Shown here in pieces: positions 29,506 through 38,541 of a stretch of DNA of 64,000 bases. Location of the stretch: assembly GCA_025054775.1 (NCBI GenBank), contig JANWZA010000014.1, forward strand, positions 23,094 through 87,093. Direction: 5' to 3'. The notes under the pieces are model-generated. The model made no database searches. It saw only the letters and a list, made by a program, of their open reading frames with translations, and was not told the origin of the DNA. How positions within the stretch are numbered: the first letter of the stretch is position 1; the number at the start of each line of letters is the position of its first letter. The translations under genes and the position numbers were made by a program. This DNA is from Microscillaceae bacterium. GTDB lineage: Bacteria > Bacteroidota > Bacteroidia > Cytophagales > Microscillaceae.

Positions 29506-29732
29506 TAAAGTTTCTTAAACGAGAGTCCTTTTATGAAAAATTAGGTTCTGAAAATTAGCAAGTTATGAATTTAACTATTGCTATTCTCAAACCTTAAATT
29601 AGCTGACCTCTATCTTGGAAAAAGTCTCAAGGTTGAGAACATTACAGAAGAGAAGTTATTTTTTTCTCTATTTTTTTCTAAAAAATAACTTTAACTTGCA
29701 AACTAAATAAGTTTAATTCCTATGTAGTTGCT

Positions 29733-31208
29733 ATGGTAAGTACTACGCGCGTTCTTTTGGTATTCGTTTACATTGTAGCTATTTTATTGGTTATCAGTCT
29801 ATTACCTAGAGAGATTCATTTTTTTGGTAATCAGGTATTGCGTATTCCGCAATTAAGCGATGTATTTAGTAGTAGAGACACCCCCCCGCGGTATGCTGAT
29901 ATAAGCCAACTGCAAAAGGATTTTGAGAAAAATAATATTACCGAGAAAGTAGAAAAAAAAGAGGTGAAAATTGAGTTTAGAACGTTCAAACCTGACACGC
30001 TTCGGCTTAGACCGCATCTGCGTATTCAGTATGCTGATATGCCGCAAGCTGATACAGCCCTTTATCCCTTTTTTCGTGCTTTGCAAAATTTGGAGAAATC
30101 CAAAGAACATATTAGAGTGCTGCATTATGGTGACTCGCAATTAGAAGGGGATAGAATTACAGCTTTCTTGCGTGAGAAATTTCAAGCAGAATTTGGAGGG
30201 AGTGGAGTAGGTATGGTTGATATTGTAGATAATTTACACACAAAAACATGCATTTCGCAAAAAGCCAGTGCAAATTGGATTCAATCGGCAATTTTTGGTA
30301 AAAATACCTATCGATTAGGCAAATCGAATTACTTTGGGGTAATGGGGCATGTTTACAAATTTTACATTCCACCTGCTCAGCCTGCAGGTAAGAGAACCAA
30401 AATACAATCAATGGTATATTATGCCAAAAATCCGCATGCCACACCACGTCAGCAAAAAGTAGAAAATGTAAAAATTATGTTTCGCAACCCTGAGGCTCCT
30501 TTTGAATTGCAAATTGAATCACAAAGTGACTCTAGCATTCGTCAAGAAATCCCTGTTAATAAAGATTTTCAGATATATGAATACCCTATTCGCGGGGAAT
30601 TTGAGAATATTCGCATCACTTTTTCCAGTAATGTAGCTAGTCCTGAAGTGTTAGGAGTAAGCCTTGATGCGAATTTTGGAATTACTTTTGATAACATTCC
30701 TTTGCGCGGCAGTTCAGGGGTAGAATTTACTAGAATAAACAGAGAGTATTTTAAGCAACAAATAGAAAAATTGAATGTTAAATGCATGATTTTGCAGTTT
30801 GGCGTTAATATTGTACCCTATATTTTGAACGATTATACTTTTTATGAGGATCAACTTGTAGAGCAACTGAATTTTTTGAAAAGTCTTAATGAGCAAATGA
30901 GCATTTTAGTTATTGGTGTTTCGGACATGTCAAGGCGTAGTATATCAGGTTTTGAAACTTACCCAAATGTAGAAAAGATACGTAATGCTCAAAAGAAAGC
31001 GGCATTTAGAACAGGCTGTGCTTTTTGGGATTTGTATGAAGCCATGGGCGGTAGAAACTCTATGCCGAGTTGGGTCATGGCAAATCCACCTCTAGCTACC
31101 AAAGATTTTATACACTTTACTGAAAGAGGGGCACAATTAGTTGCTGAAATGCTATACCAAGCTCTTATAACCGAGTATAGCGAATTTTACAAACGAAATA
31201 TACCATAA
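29733..31208 (+). CDS. SGNH/GDSL-hydrolase-like exported protein (paralogue 1)
   Basis: 491 residues with one membrane segment at about 5-24. The SGNH catalytic blocks are present: HYGDSQLEGD (G133, D134, nucleophile S135), LQFGVN (G357, N359) and KDFIHFTERG (D458, H461). Between blocks I and III lies an inserted domain of about 200 residues, probably a beta-sandwich. Bacteroidota proteins of this kind often accompany MBOAT acyltransferases and act on O-acetylated surface polymers; no MBOAT gene is here, so the substrate is unknown. The next gene is a clear paralogue with the same layout. Confidence 0.75.
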   Translation: MVSTTRVLLVFVYIVAILLVISLLPREIHFFGNQVLRIPQLSDVFSSRDTPPRYADISQLQKDFEKNNITEKVEKKEVKIEFRTFKPDTLRLRPHLRIQYADMPQADTALYPFFRALQNLEKSKEHIRVLHYGDSQLEGDRITAFLREKFQAEFGGSGVGMVDIVDNLHTKTCISQKASANWIQSAIFGKNTYRLGKSNYFGVMGHVYKFYIPPAQPAGKRTKIQSMVYYAKNPHATPRQQKVENVKIMFRNPEAPFELQIESQSDSSIRQEIPVNKDFQIYEYPIRGEFENIRITFSSNVASPEVLGVSLDANFGITFDNIPLRGSSGVEFTRINREYFKQQIEKLNVKCMILQFGVNIVPYILNDYTFYEDQLVEQLNFLKSLNEQMSILVIGVSDMSRRSISGFETYPNVEKIRNAQKKAAFRTGCAFWDLYEAMGGRNSMPSWVMANPPLATKDFIHFTERGAQLVAEMLYQALITEYSEFYKRNIP

Positions 31209-31228
31209 AATAAAATTTTTAGTACTGG

Positions 31229-31252
31229 TTAGTCCTTAGGAACTAATTTTTT
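31229..31252 (+). terminator. Possible terminator after SGNH paralogue 1
   Basis: TTAGTCC-TTA-GGAACTAA hairpin (one bulged base) followed by TTTTTTG, 20 bp after the stop. Short stem. Confidence 0.45.
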
Positions 31253-31342
31253 GTAAAAGGTTCTTTTTCACAAATCCTATTAAGCATTTGAATTTTGTAA
31301 ACCTAAAAGATTGATGGTATAACCTGTAATATATGCTATAAA

Positions 31343-32617
31343 ATGAGAGTAGCTATTAATTATCTGATAGGTTTGTACCTTAGTTTTTGGCTGTCTATGG
31401 CTTTTAATTATGTAGAAAGAAATCCTATACCTCGTATGGGATTAGATGAGCCATATAGTTTTATCAGATACAATAAAAACGTAATTTACAAGCCACAAGA
31501 AAATACATTAGAACATTTTTATCATGCCTTAGACTCGCTGGTTGCTCAAAAGCGAAAAAAGGTGAATATTGTTCACTTTGGAGATTCGCACATCCAAGCC
31601 GACTTTTGGTCAGATAGAATACGCAATAACTTTTCACAAGAGGCCATGTTTGGCAATGGAGGAAGAGGGTATATCTTCCCTTGCTCTATGATAAAGTCCA
31701 CCGATCCATACAACCTAAAAGTTTCATATACAGGGACATGGCAGGGCACAAGTAATATCAATATCAGCAAAAATGCATCTTGGGGCTTAGCAGGTATGGT
31801 GTCGCAAACTACAGACTCTAACGCCACTTTTACCATAGATATTAACACACGCTCCATTTACAAGTACAAAGTTTCCCGAGTAAAAGTGTACTATCGAACT
31901 CAAGATGCCACTTCTTACCAAGTGAAATTAGTACTGAAAGATACTACACTTTATCCACAGGTGCTTTCCTCTCTGGGCTATGCCGAATTTCATTTTCCTG
32001 CTACCCAAGATAAAATTACCTTCCAGTTAGAAAAGAACTATCCTATGCAGAACCAATTTGTTCTAGAAGGCTTATCATTTGAGAATGATGAGGTAGGGGT
32101 TCAATACCATGCTGTGGGGGTAAATGGTGCTTCTGTTTTTTCGTTTTTGCGTAGCCCAAAAATAGAAGACCATTTACAAAGCTTACAACCTGATTTAATT
32201 ATCATTTCTCTGGGTACTAACGACGCATACACTACTAATTTTCAAGATAAAACTTTTAAGATGAATTTTGCCAAACTTATCCAACGTATCAAAAAAGCTT
32301 GCCCCCAAACCTCTATTTTGCTCACTACTCCTGGAGATTGTGCCTTGGCAGGGGGCTGGAACTATAACAACCAAGTAGCAGGTAAGCGTATTTTAGAGCT
32401 AGCTGACGAAACCAACTCTGCTGTTTGGGACTTGTTTACCATCATGGGAGGGTTAGGCTCGGTAAATAAATGGCTTGCTAATGGGTTATCCGCTTATGAT
32501 AAGGTACACCTCACAGGTAAGGGCTATCGTTTACAAGGGGACTTGTTATATGATGCTCTTACACAGGATTATGCATTCTATCGGTTTCATCAACGAAATT
32601 TGACAAAGAAAAATTAG
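31343..32617 (+). CDS. SGNH/GDSL-hydrolase-like exported protein (paralogue 2)
   Basis: 424 residues with an N-terminal hydrophobic segment (about 5-22; signal peptide or anchor). Catalytic blocks: VHFGDSHIQAD (D81, nucleophile S82), SLGTNDAY (G291, N293) and DKVHLTGKGY (D386, H389). The insert after block I holds GYIFPCSM and a stretch of probable beta strands (about 110-250), as in paralogue 1. Both keep Trp-Asp-Leu/Met-Gly-Gly signatures before the last block (WDLFTIMGG here, WDLYEAMGG in paralogue 1). Predicted periplasmic esterase acting on a surface or cell-wall polymer; substrate unknown. Convergent with recG. Confidence 0.77.
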   Translation: MRVAINYLIGLYLSFWLSMAFNYVERNPIPRMGLDEPYSFIRYNKNVIYKPQENTLEHFYHALDSLVAQKRKKVNIVHFGDSHIQADFWSDRIRNNFSQEAMFGNGGRGYIFPCSMIKSTDPYNLKVSYTGTWQGTSNINISKNASWGLAGMVSQTTDSNATFTIDINTRSIYKYKVSRVKVYYRTQDATSYQVKLVLKDTTLYPQVLSSLGYAEFHFPATQDKITFQLEKNYPMQNQFVLEGLSFENDEVGVQYHAVGVNGASVFSFLRSPKIEDHLQSLQPDLIIISLGTNDAYTTNFQDKTFKMNFAKLIQRIKKACPQTSILLTTPGDCALAGGWNYNNQVAGKRILELADETNSAVWDLFTIMGGLGSVNKWLANGLSAYDKVHLTGKGYRLQGDLLYDALTQDYAFYRFHQRNLTKKN

Positions 32618-32633
32618 TACAAGTGTGAAAGTA

Positions 32634-34733
32634 CTACCCAACTCTACTCCAAAAAGTAGCTTCTTTTTGGGTTTTTTCTAGGTGTTGTTTCAGGGCTTGG
32701 TGTTCAGGGTGGGTAAGAAGTGCGTCTTTGTCTAAAATAGCTTGAGCGTGATGACGAGCTTCTTGTAAGATGTGAGCATCTTGGGCAAGGTTAGCGATTA
32801 GGAAATTAAGCATACCACTTTGTTGCTTACCCATGATATCACCTGGTCCGCGAAGTTGCATATCTACGTCGGCAATCTCAAAGCCATTGTTAGTACGAAC
32901 CATAGTTTCTATTCGTATCTTGCTTTCTTTAGAGAGTTTATAGTCAGTCATTAGAATACAGTAAGATTGCTCTGCCCCACGTCCTACGCGTCCGCGAAGT
33001 TGATGCAGTTGCGAAAGTCCAAAACGTTGCGCGTCTTCTATTACCATAACAGTGGCATTAGGAACATCTACCCCCACTTCAATCACAGTAGTAGCTACCA
33101 TGATTTGGGTTTCATTTCGCTTAAAGCGCTGCATCTCCAAGTCTTTTTCTGCACTACTCATTTTACCATGTATCATTCCCACCTCATACTCAGGAAAAAC
33201 TTTTTTAATCTGAGCATAGCCGTCGTGTAAATTTTTATAGTCTAATTTTTCTGACTCCTCAATAAGCGGATAAACGATATAAACTTGCCTTCCTGCTTTG
33301 ATTTCTTTTCGTAAGAATTCATATACTCTCAATCGATGCGATTCGTAGCGGTGTGCCGTAATAACAGGCTTACGTCCTTTGGGCAATTCATCTATGATAG
33401 AGAGGTCTAAATCGCCGTATAAAGTAAGAGCCAATGTGCGTGGAATAGGTGTAGCTGTCATAACTAAGATGTGTGGATATATGTCAGAAGTGGTTTTTTG
33501 CCAGAGTCTGGCTCGCTGTTCTACTCCGAAGCGATGTTGCTCATCAATGATGCAGAGTCCTAGATTTTCAAATTGTACGCTGTCCTCAATAAGAGCGTGG
33601 GTGCCGATTAAAATTTTCAAATTACCATTCATAAGCCTTTCGTGCATGATGCGTCGCTCGCGGTTAGAAGTGGAGCCTGTAAGCAAATCTATGGTAATGC
33701 CTAATTTTTCAGCGTAAGTTTTGAGAGAATGGAAATGCTGTTCTGCAAGAAGTTCAGTAGGCGCCATCATACATGCTTGGGCCTGGTTGCTTAGGGCAAT
33801 GAGCATGCTTAAAAAAGCAACTATCGTTTTACCGCTACCTACGTCCCCTTGAAGGAGGCGATTCATTTGCTTGCCTGTGGTCATATCCTTATAGATTTCC
33901 TTGACAACGCGTTTTTGAGCGTTAGTGAGTTCAAAGGGGAGGTGTTGGTTGTAGAATTTAGTCAAAAGGTGGGTATTCTGAAAAACTTGCCCCTTGTAAT
34001 ATATCTTTCGGTAGGTCTTTTGGCTTAAAAGTTTGATTTGAACCAAAAATAGCTCTTCAAATTTGAGCCGAAATTTTGCTTTATGTAACTGTTCACTATT
34101 TTGTGGGAAGTGAATTTGCCTAAGAGCCTCAGTAGGAGAGAGGAACTTGTATTGCTCAACTAAGTAAGAAGGCAAAAATTCCTCTATGGTGAATTGTGGT
34201 TGCTCAAGTAAGGTGCGTATCCATTTAGCAATAACCTTACTGCTGATAAATTTCTTTTTTAGTACTTCGGTAGTGTGATAAACAGGTTGTAAGAAGCCCG
34301 TTTGTTGCTTGGCTGTTTCGTCAAAGAGTTCTATTTCAGGGTGAACCATACTGAACCGATTATTGAAAAATTGCACTTTACCAAATACCAAGTATGTTAC
34401 TTGAAGTTGTAAACTTTTTTTCACCCAAGCAATACCCTGAAACCAAATCAATTCCATTTCACTGGAACCATCGGTAAGATAGGCTACTAACCTTTGCTTG
34501 CTTCCTTCACCTAAAATTTCAATACGTGTAATGAGGCCTTTCACTTGTACGGGAGGTAGGTTTTCGTCCAAGTCAATAATTTTGTAAATCTTGGTGCGGT
34601 CTTCATGCTTGTAGGGTAGGTGCCATAGCAAGTCAGCAAAGGTAAAGATATGAAGTTCTTTATTAAGCAGAGTGGCTTTGGCAGTACCTACACCTTTAAG
34701 AAATTCTATTTTGGTCTCTAAAAATTGATTCAT
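32634..34733 (-). CDS. recG: ATP-dependent DNA helicase RecG
   Basis: 699 residues from the ATG at 34733; a TTG five codons upstream is less likely. N-terminal wedge/OB domain (about 1-230) starts FLKGVGTAKATLLNKELH. Helicase motifs: LLQGDVGSGKT (Walker A, about 293-302), IIDEQHRFGVEQR (motif II, about 394), VMTATPIPRTLAL (motif III), and the C-terminal VIEVGVDVPNATVM with QLRGRVGRG (motifs V and VI). RecG reverses stalled forks and moves branched DNA. Standing alone on the minus strand. Confidence 0.97.
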   Translation of the reverse strand: MNQFLETKIEFLKGVGTAKATLLNKELHIFTFADLLWHLPYKHEDRTKIYKIIDLDENLPPVQVKGLITRIEILGEGSKQRLVAYLTDGSSEMELIWFQGIAWVKKSLQLQVTYLVFGKVQFFNNRFSMVHPEIELFDETAKQQTGFLQPVYHTTEVLKKKFISSKVIAKWIRTLLEQPQFTIEEFLPSYLVEQYKFLSPTEALRQIHFPQNSEQLHKAKFRLKFEELFLVQIKLLSQKTYRKIYYKGQVFQNTHLLTKFYNQHLPFELTNAQKRVVKEIYKDMTTGKQMNRLLQGDVGSGKTIVAFLSMLIALSNQAQACMMAPTELLAEQHFHSLKTYAEKLGITIDLLTGSTSNRERRIMHERLMNGNLKILIGTHALIEDSVQFENLGLCIIDEQHRFGVEQRARLWQKTTSDIYPHILVMTATPIPRTLALTLYGDLDLSIIDELPKGRKPVITAHRYESHRLRVYEFLRKEIKAGRQVYIVYPLIEESEKLDYKNLHDGYAQIKKVFPEYEVGMIHGKMSSAEKDLEMQRFKRNETQIMVATTVIEVGVDVPNATVMVIEDAQRFGLSQLHQLRGRVGRGAEQSYCILMTDYKLSKESKIRIETMVRTNNGFEIADVDMQLRGPGDIMGKQQSGMLNFLIANLAQDAHILQEARHHAQAILDKDALLTHPEHQALKQHLEKTQKEATFWSRVG

Positions 34734-34827
34734 GGGCAATTTGCTCAAAATTGTTGTAAAATTAGGGCAAAATGCTTACAAAGCAACTATTAAGCACTAG
34801 GTAGTTTAGGTTTCTTTTGATAAAAGT

Positions 34828-34857
34828 TTGTTTTTCTAAAAAAAAGATGTATTTTTG
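34828..34857 (+). promoter_or_regulatory. Promoter of the SiaB-like gene (TTG-N19-TATTTTTG)
   Basis: TTG 34828-34830 and TATTTTTG 34850-34857, 19 bp apart. The leader would be about 110 nt and holds a tandem repeat and hairpin. Confidence 0.6.
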
Positions 34858-34860
34858 AGC

Positions 34861-34906
34861 CGAAACGAATTTGGGTAAGGGAGCGAAATGAATTTAGGTA
34901 AGGGAG
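34861..34906 (+). repeat. Two tandem 23-bp repeats in the leader of the SiaB-like gene
   Basis: Copies 34861-34883 and 34884-34906 read CGAAACGAATTTGGGTAAGG and CGAAATGAATTTAGGTAAGG (each plus GAG), differing at two positions. The second copy's AATTTAGG (34891-34898) can pair with CCTAAATT (34912-34919). Confidence 0.75.
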
Positions 34907-34974
34907 ATTGCCCTAAATTTTGTGTGTAGTTTCGTGAGTATATTTTTATCTCTAATTTAGCCTACCAAAAAGCC

Positions 34975-35550
34975 ATGAACTTCTTTGAGAAACTCACCCA
35001 ACAATTAGAATTTGATACGCTTTTACTTGCTCACAAGGGCGAATTAACACAAGATATAATGCTTGGTATCTTGAAAGTAATAGAAATAAAAATGGAAGTC
35101 ATGGGCGAAAGTTTGGCTACTCGTAAAAAAGTTTTTAATATTACCGTAGAGTGTTTGCAAAATATAGTAAAATATACTCGACTCCCTCCAGGAAGCACCT
35201 GTGAGTTAGAACCTGTCTTTGCACTTACCAAAAAAGGAGATATTTTTTTAATAGCCTCAGGAAACTCTGTTGAACGAAGTGCTATCAATAAAATTATCGA
35301 AAAATTAAACCACGTGAACTCTTTAGATAAAGCAGGTTTAGTACAACTTTACAAGCAAATTTCGCAAGAGAACCTCAAAATGGGTATGGAAGCTCATAAA
35401 AATAGTGCGGGGCTGGGCTTTGTAGATATGGCACGTAAAGCGGGCAATCCTTTGAAAGCAGAATTTGTGGATACTAAATATCCTGACTACGTGTTTTTCT
35501 TTTTCTATGTAACCGTAAAAACAGTACATAAGGATAAGGGTTTAGAATAG
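34975..35550 (+). CDS. SiaB-family protein kinase (DUF6272)
   Basis: 191 residues, cytoplasmic. It fits SiaB/DUF6272 proteins: a GHKL-like fold related to anti-sigma-factor kinases, with an N-box-like helix (KVFNITVECLQNIVKYT, about 43-59) and a G-rich lid segment (HKNSAGLGFVDMARKAG, about 141-157). In Pseudomonas, SiaB phosphorylates SiaC and the PP2C phosphatase SiaA reverses this. No SiaC gene is adjacent, but a SpoIIE-type phosphatase lies at 22765-26625. The leader holds tandem repeats. Family assignment is from memory of the motifs. Confidence 0.75.
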   Translation: MNFFEKLTQQLEFDTLLLAHKGELTQDIMLGILKVIEIKMEVMGESLATRKKVFNITVECLQNIVKYTRLPPGSTCELEPVFALTKKGDIFLIASGNSVERSAINKIIEKLNHVNSLDKAGLVQLYKQISQENLKMGMEAHKNSAGLGFVDMARKAGNPLKAEFVDTKYPDYVFFFFYVTVKTVHKDKGLE

Positions 35551-35559
35551 AAAAAACCG

Positions 35560-35627
35560 TAACTTTGCAGTCTAATCCTTTGGTACTAGTATTACAAGCC
35601 GTATCTTTCAAACCATTCCTACTTTTG
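35560..35627 (+). promoter_or_regulatory. Two -7 boxes before the PTPS gene
   Basis: TAACTTTG (35560-35567) and TACTTTTG (35620-35627) precede the ATG at 35663. Neither has TTG at ideal distance. Confidence 0.4.
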
Positions 35628-35662
35628 TAGTAAATTTCATTGCCTTGAAGTAACTAAAAAAG

Positions 35663-36100
35663 ATGGTTTATTTAACCAGAAAAGAACATTTTAACGCAGC
35701 ACACCGCTTATACAATCCTCAATGGAGTGAGGAAAAGAATGCTGAAGTTTTTGGAGCTTGTGCCAACCCCTATTATCATGGACATAATTTTGAACTAGAA
35801 GTTACCGTAAAGGGCAGACCTAACCCTGAAACAGGATGTGTAATTGACCTGAAGGAATTGAGTCAAATTATTCGCAGAGAGGTAACGGATAAATTAGACC
35901 ACCGTAATCTCAATTTAGAGATTGATTTCTTGAAAAATAAAATTCCTAGCTGTGAAGTATTGATTATAGAAATTTGGAAAATCTTGGATAAAGCCTTAAA
36001 AAATACTAATACTTCGGCAAGGTTACATTCCTTAGTTTTGCATGAAACAAGCAGAAACATTGTAAGCTATTTTGGAGAAGAAATTGAAAAATACGCCTAG
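35663..36100 (+). CDS. 6-pyruvoyltetrahydropterin synthase family protein (PTPS/QueD)
   Basis: 145 residues. Zinc ligands H14 (NAAHRL), H39 and H41 (HGHNF) and the catalytic Cys33 are present, with LDHRNLN and a C-terminal LHET (Glu) motif. The spacing C33-x5-HGH is, as I recall, the PTPS form (biopterin synthesis), whereas QueD enzymes of queuosine synthesis have C-x3-HGH. That favours 6-pyruvoyltetrahydropterin from dihydroneopterin triphosphate, but activity cannot be read from sequence alone. It begins a tight run with ftsW (37 bp gap). Confidence 0.85.
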   Translation: MVYLTRKEHFNAAHRLYNPQWSEEKNAEVFGACANPYYHGHNFELEVTVKGRPNPETGCVIDLKELSQIIRREVTDKLDHRNLNLEIDFLKNKIPSCEVLIIEIWKILDKALKNTNTSARLHSLVLHETSRNIVSYFGEEIEKYA

Positions 36101-36137
36101 CTAATTCTCATAAGCCCGTTATACCATAACGATAAAA

Positions 36138-37301
36138 ATGATTGAGGAAAAACCCGAAAACCGACCTGTAGAGGCTATTTTAGAGAAGCCTAATCTAGTG
36201 CAGTCCTTTTTTAATACTTATTTTCAAGGAGATAGGATTATTTGGTTTCTTATCTCTATGATGCTTATTTTCAGCATTCTAGCAGTTTATAGTGCCACAG
36301 GCACATTAGCATTTAAGAAGTTAGTCAATCCTGAATATTACCTCATTAGCCACAGCTTGCGTGTATTAGTAGCCTTGGTGGCAATATGGCTTTTTCATAT
36401 GATTGATTACCACTACATTGCTCGTACTGCTCGTGTTTTTTTGTTGCTTTCTGTACCACTTTTGCTCATCACCTGGCGATATGGTGTAACCATTAACGAT
36501 GCTAGCCGGTGGCTCACTATTCCATTCATTGGGCAATCGTTTCAGCCTTCCGATTTGGCAAAACTAGCCCTTATTGCCTATGTGGCTACTATGCTTTCCA
36601 AAGGGCAGAAACTTAATATGGATTTTCAGAAGATTATTGTACCTATCTTAATTTGGACAGGGGTAATATGTACACTTATTGGACTTTCCAACCTTTCTAA
36701 TGCTATTTTGCTGGCTATTACCGTCATTGTGCTTATGTTCGTGGGAAGGGTAGAGGGTAGATATATCTTAGTCCTCACTCTGGTAGGTGTGTTTTCTATC
36801 GGCATAGCATTGTTGGGTGGGCAAAGACTAGAGACAGCAAAAAGCAGATTGAAAAAGTATACTAATACTGAATTAGATTTTCAAGCCCAACAGGCACATA
36901 TTGCCGTAGCCACAGGTGGTTTTTTAGGTAAAGGACCTGGACGAAGCGATCAACGTAATTTTTTGCCTAATCCTTTTTCTGATTTCATTTATGCCATTAT
37001 CGTAGAGGAGTATGGCTTATTAGGAGGATTATTCATCATTTTTTTATATTTGGCTTTGCTTTATCGTGGGGTAATGATTACAGTAGAAAGCCATGAACCT
37101 TTTGGTGGAATCTTAGCCATTGGACTTGCATTTAGTATCGTAATTCAAGCATTTTTGAATATGGCAGTTTCGGTAGGGTTAGTCCCTATTACAGGCGTAA
37201 CTATGCCCCTGATTAGCATGGGGGGAACTTCGCTGCTCTTTACAGGAATTGCCTTAGGCATCGTTTTAGCCATTAGCCGAAGTGTGAAAGAGGCAAACTA
37301 A
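36138..37301 (+). CDS. ftsW: SEDS-family cell-division glycan polymerase FtsW
   Basis: 387 residues with about ten membrane helices. The N-terminal VYSATGTLAFKK segment and QPSDLAKLALIAYVATML (about 134-151), PNPFSDFIYAIIVEEYGLLGG (about 275-295) and GVTMPLISMGGTSLL near the end are SEDS motifs. FtsW polymerises peptidoglycan at the septum with FtsI. The choice over RodA rests on the N-terminal sequence that I associate with Bacteroidota FtsW. It is usually in the dcw cluster; here it sits between a PTPS gene and yqeY. Confidence 0.85.
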   Translation: MIEEKPENRPVEAILEKPNLVQSFFNTYFQGDRIIWFLISMMLIFSILAVYSATGTLAFKKLVNPEYYLISHSLRVLVALVAIWLFHMIDYHYIARTARVFLLLSVPLLLITWRYGVTINDASRWLTIPFIGQSFQPSDLAKLALIAYVATMLSKGQKLNMDFQKIIVPILIWTGVICTLIGLSNLSNAILLAITVIVLMFVGRVEGRYILVLTLVGVFSIGIALLGGQRLETAKSRLKKYTNTELDFQAQQAHIAVATGGFLGKGPGRSDQRNFLPNPFSDFIYAIIVEEYGLLGGLFIIFLYLALLYRGVMITVESHEPFGGILAIGLAFSIVIQAFLNMAVSVGLVPITGVTMPLISMGGTSLLFTGIALGIVLAISRSVKEAN

Positions 37302-37313
37302 TTAGGCAAGGAT

Positions 37314-37343
37314 TTGTTTTTTCAAACAAAACGCGTATTTTTG
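37314..37343 (+). promoter_or_regulatory. Promoter of yqeY (TTG-N19-TATTTTTG)
   Basis: TTG 37314-37316 and TATTTTTG 37336-37343, 19 bp apart, about 50 bp before the ATG at 37395. Confidence 0.6.
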
Positions 37344-37394
37344 TAAATCCTTAAAACTTGAATAATATCCGTAACTTTCTTGATAGATAGAATT

Positions 37395-37853
37395 ATGCCA
37401 CTTAAACAACAAATTGATGCCGATATTAAGCAAGCTATGTTAGCTAAAAAACAAACAGAACTATTGGCTTTGCGTAGCATTAAGTCTAAAATCCTATTAG
37501 AAGAAACCAAAGAAGGTAGAGCTATCCAAGGCGACCTCACCGAAGCCGAAGAACTACAGCTCCTTAATAAAGAAGCCAAACAACGCCGCGAAGCTGCTGA
37601 AATCTATACTAAGCAAGGACGAGTAGATTTAGCACAAAAAGAATTAGAAGAATTAGCAGTTATTGAGCGATATTTGCCTAAACCCCTCAGCCCTGAAGAG
37701 TTGAAAGCCGAATTACAAGCTATTATTGCACAAGTAGGAGCTACCAAACCCCAAGATATGGGCAAAGTGATGGGAGTAGCTACTAAAAAATTAGCAGGTA
37801 GAGCCGATGGGAAAGCCATTTCTGAAATGGTAAAAACTTTGCTCAACTCCTGA
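37395..37853 (+). CDS. yqeY: GatB/YqeY-domain protein
   Basis: 152 residues from the ATG at 37395 (a TTG five codons upstream is less likely). Family landmarks: LKQQIDADIKQAMLAK, LLALRSIKSKI (about 24-34), YLPKPLSPEEL (about 95-105) and DMGKVMGVATKKLAGRADGK (about 121-140). The YqeY domain resembles the tRNA-binding tail of GatB; the role of the free-standing protein is not settled. Own promoter; cvpA follows after 64 bp with another promoter. Confidence 0.93.
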   Translation: MPLKQQIDADIKQAMLAKKQTELLALRSIKSKILLEETKEGRAIQGDLTEAEELQLLNKEAKQRREAAEIYTKQGRVDLAQKELEELAVIERYLPKPLSPEELKAELQAIIAQVGATKPQDMGKVMGVATKKLAGRADGKAISEMVKTLLNS

Positions 37854-37868
37854 AACTTGCTATTTTTG
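37839..37868 (+). promoter_or_regulatory. Promoter of cvpA-like gene (TTG-N19-TATTTTTG)
   Basis: TTG 37839-37841, inside the last codons of yqeY, and TATTTTTG 37861-37868, 19 bp apart. The leader would be about 45 nt. Confidence 0.6.
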
Positions 37869-37917
37869 TAAAAACATTGCAAAGACCTACTATTTTGCGA
37901 ATCATATTACATAAATT

Positions 37918-38430
37918 ATGATATTAGACCTCCTCTTGCTTGTCCCAATTGCTTTTGGGGGCTATCAAGGCTATAAACAAGGGCTATTAGCACAAGTAGT
38001 TTCACTTCTGCATTTCGTGTTGGCTTTTATGATATGCTTCAAAGCAGTAGGATTTTTACTTCGGCTTATTAATTTGTATATATTTTTTTTCAATGAAGTA
38101 ATGTTCCCATACATCGGTTTCCTGTTAGCCATTGTTGCTACTTTCGTTTTATTAGATAAAGTGGGTAAGCATTTCAAAACAGAGGTAGATTACGACATAC
38201 CCGGTAAATGGGACAACATTATCGGAGCCGTCTTGGGAACTTTGCGATATGCTTTTGCTGCAAGTTTTATTCTTTGGTTTATAGAAGGTTTTGGCACTAT
38301 CCGCCTCAATGATGGAGAGGGCTGGCAAAAAAAAGGAGTTATCAATCCTATTGTTAAATCTATTGCCCTCAAAGTGTCAGGCTCGCAGACGCAAGACCAA
38401 TTAGCCCGCAAAATTAGAGAAGCCCTATGA
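37918..38430 (+). CDS. CvpA-family inner-membrane protein
   Basis: 170 residues with four hydrophobic segments (about 1-20, 22-46, 52-78, 98-118). The start MILDLLLLVPIAFGGYQGYKQG and the GAVLGTLRYAF stretch match the CvpA (colicin V production) family. Known members affect biofilm, colicin V secretion or envelope stability without a defined biochemistry. Confidence 0.88.
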   Translation: MILDLLLLVPIAFGGYQGYKQGLLAQVVSLLHFVLAFMICFKAVGFLLRLINLYIFFFNEVMFPYIGFLLAIVATFVLLDKVGKHFKTEVDYDIPGKWDNIIGAVLGTLRYAFAASFILWFIEGFGTIRLNDGEGWQKKGVINPIVKSIALKVSGSQTQDQLARKIREAL

Positions 38431-38541
38431 TTACAAGTTGTTAGTAACTAAACTCGAAAAATACTGAAAAAAGGAATGAAAAACATCTTTTCTTGTTGTT
38501 TGAATAAACTTGTAACTCACCCTAAAAATCTACCTACCCTA
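38431..38541. other. Spacer before the decayed toxin-antitoxin-like pair
   Basis: No gene or strong structure seen between cvpA and the first relic codon at 38542. Confidence 0.4.

Noticed and set aside
37313..37330. Hairpin TTTGTTT/AAACAAA after ftsW as a terminator
   Set aside because: The stem is short and pure A/T apart from one pair, and the TTG of the yqeY promoter overlaps it.
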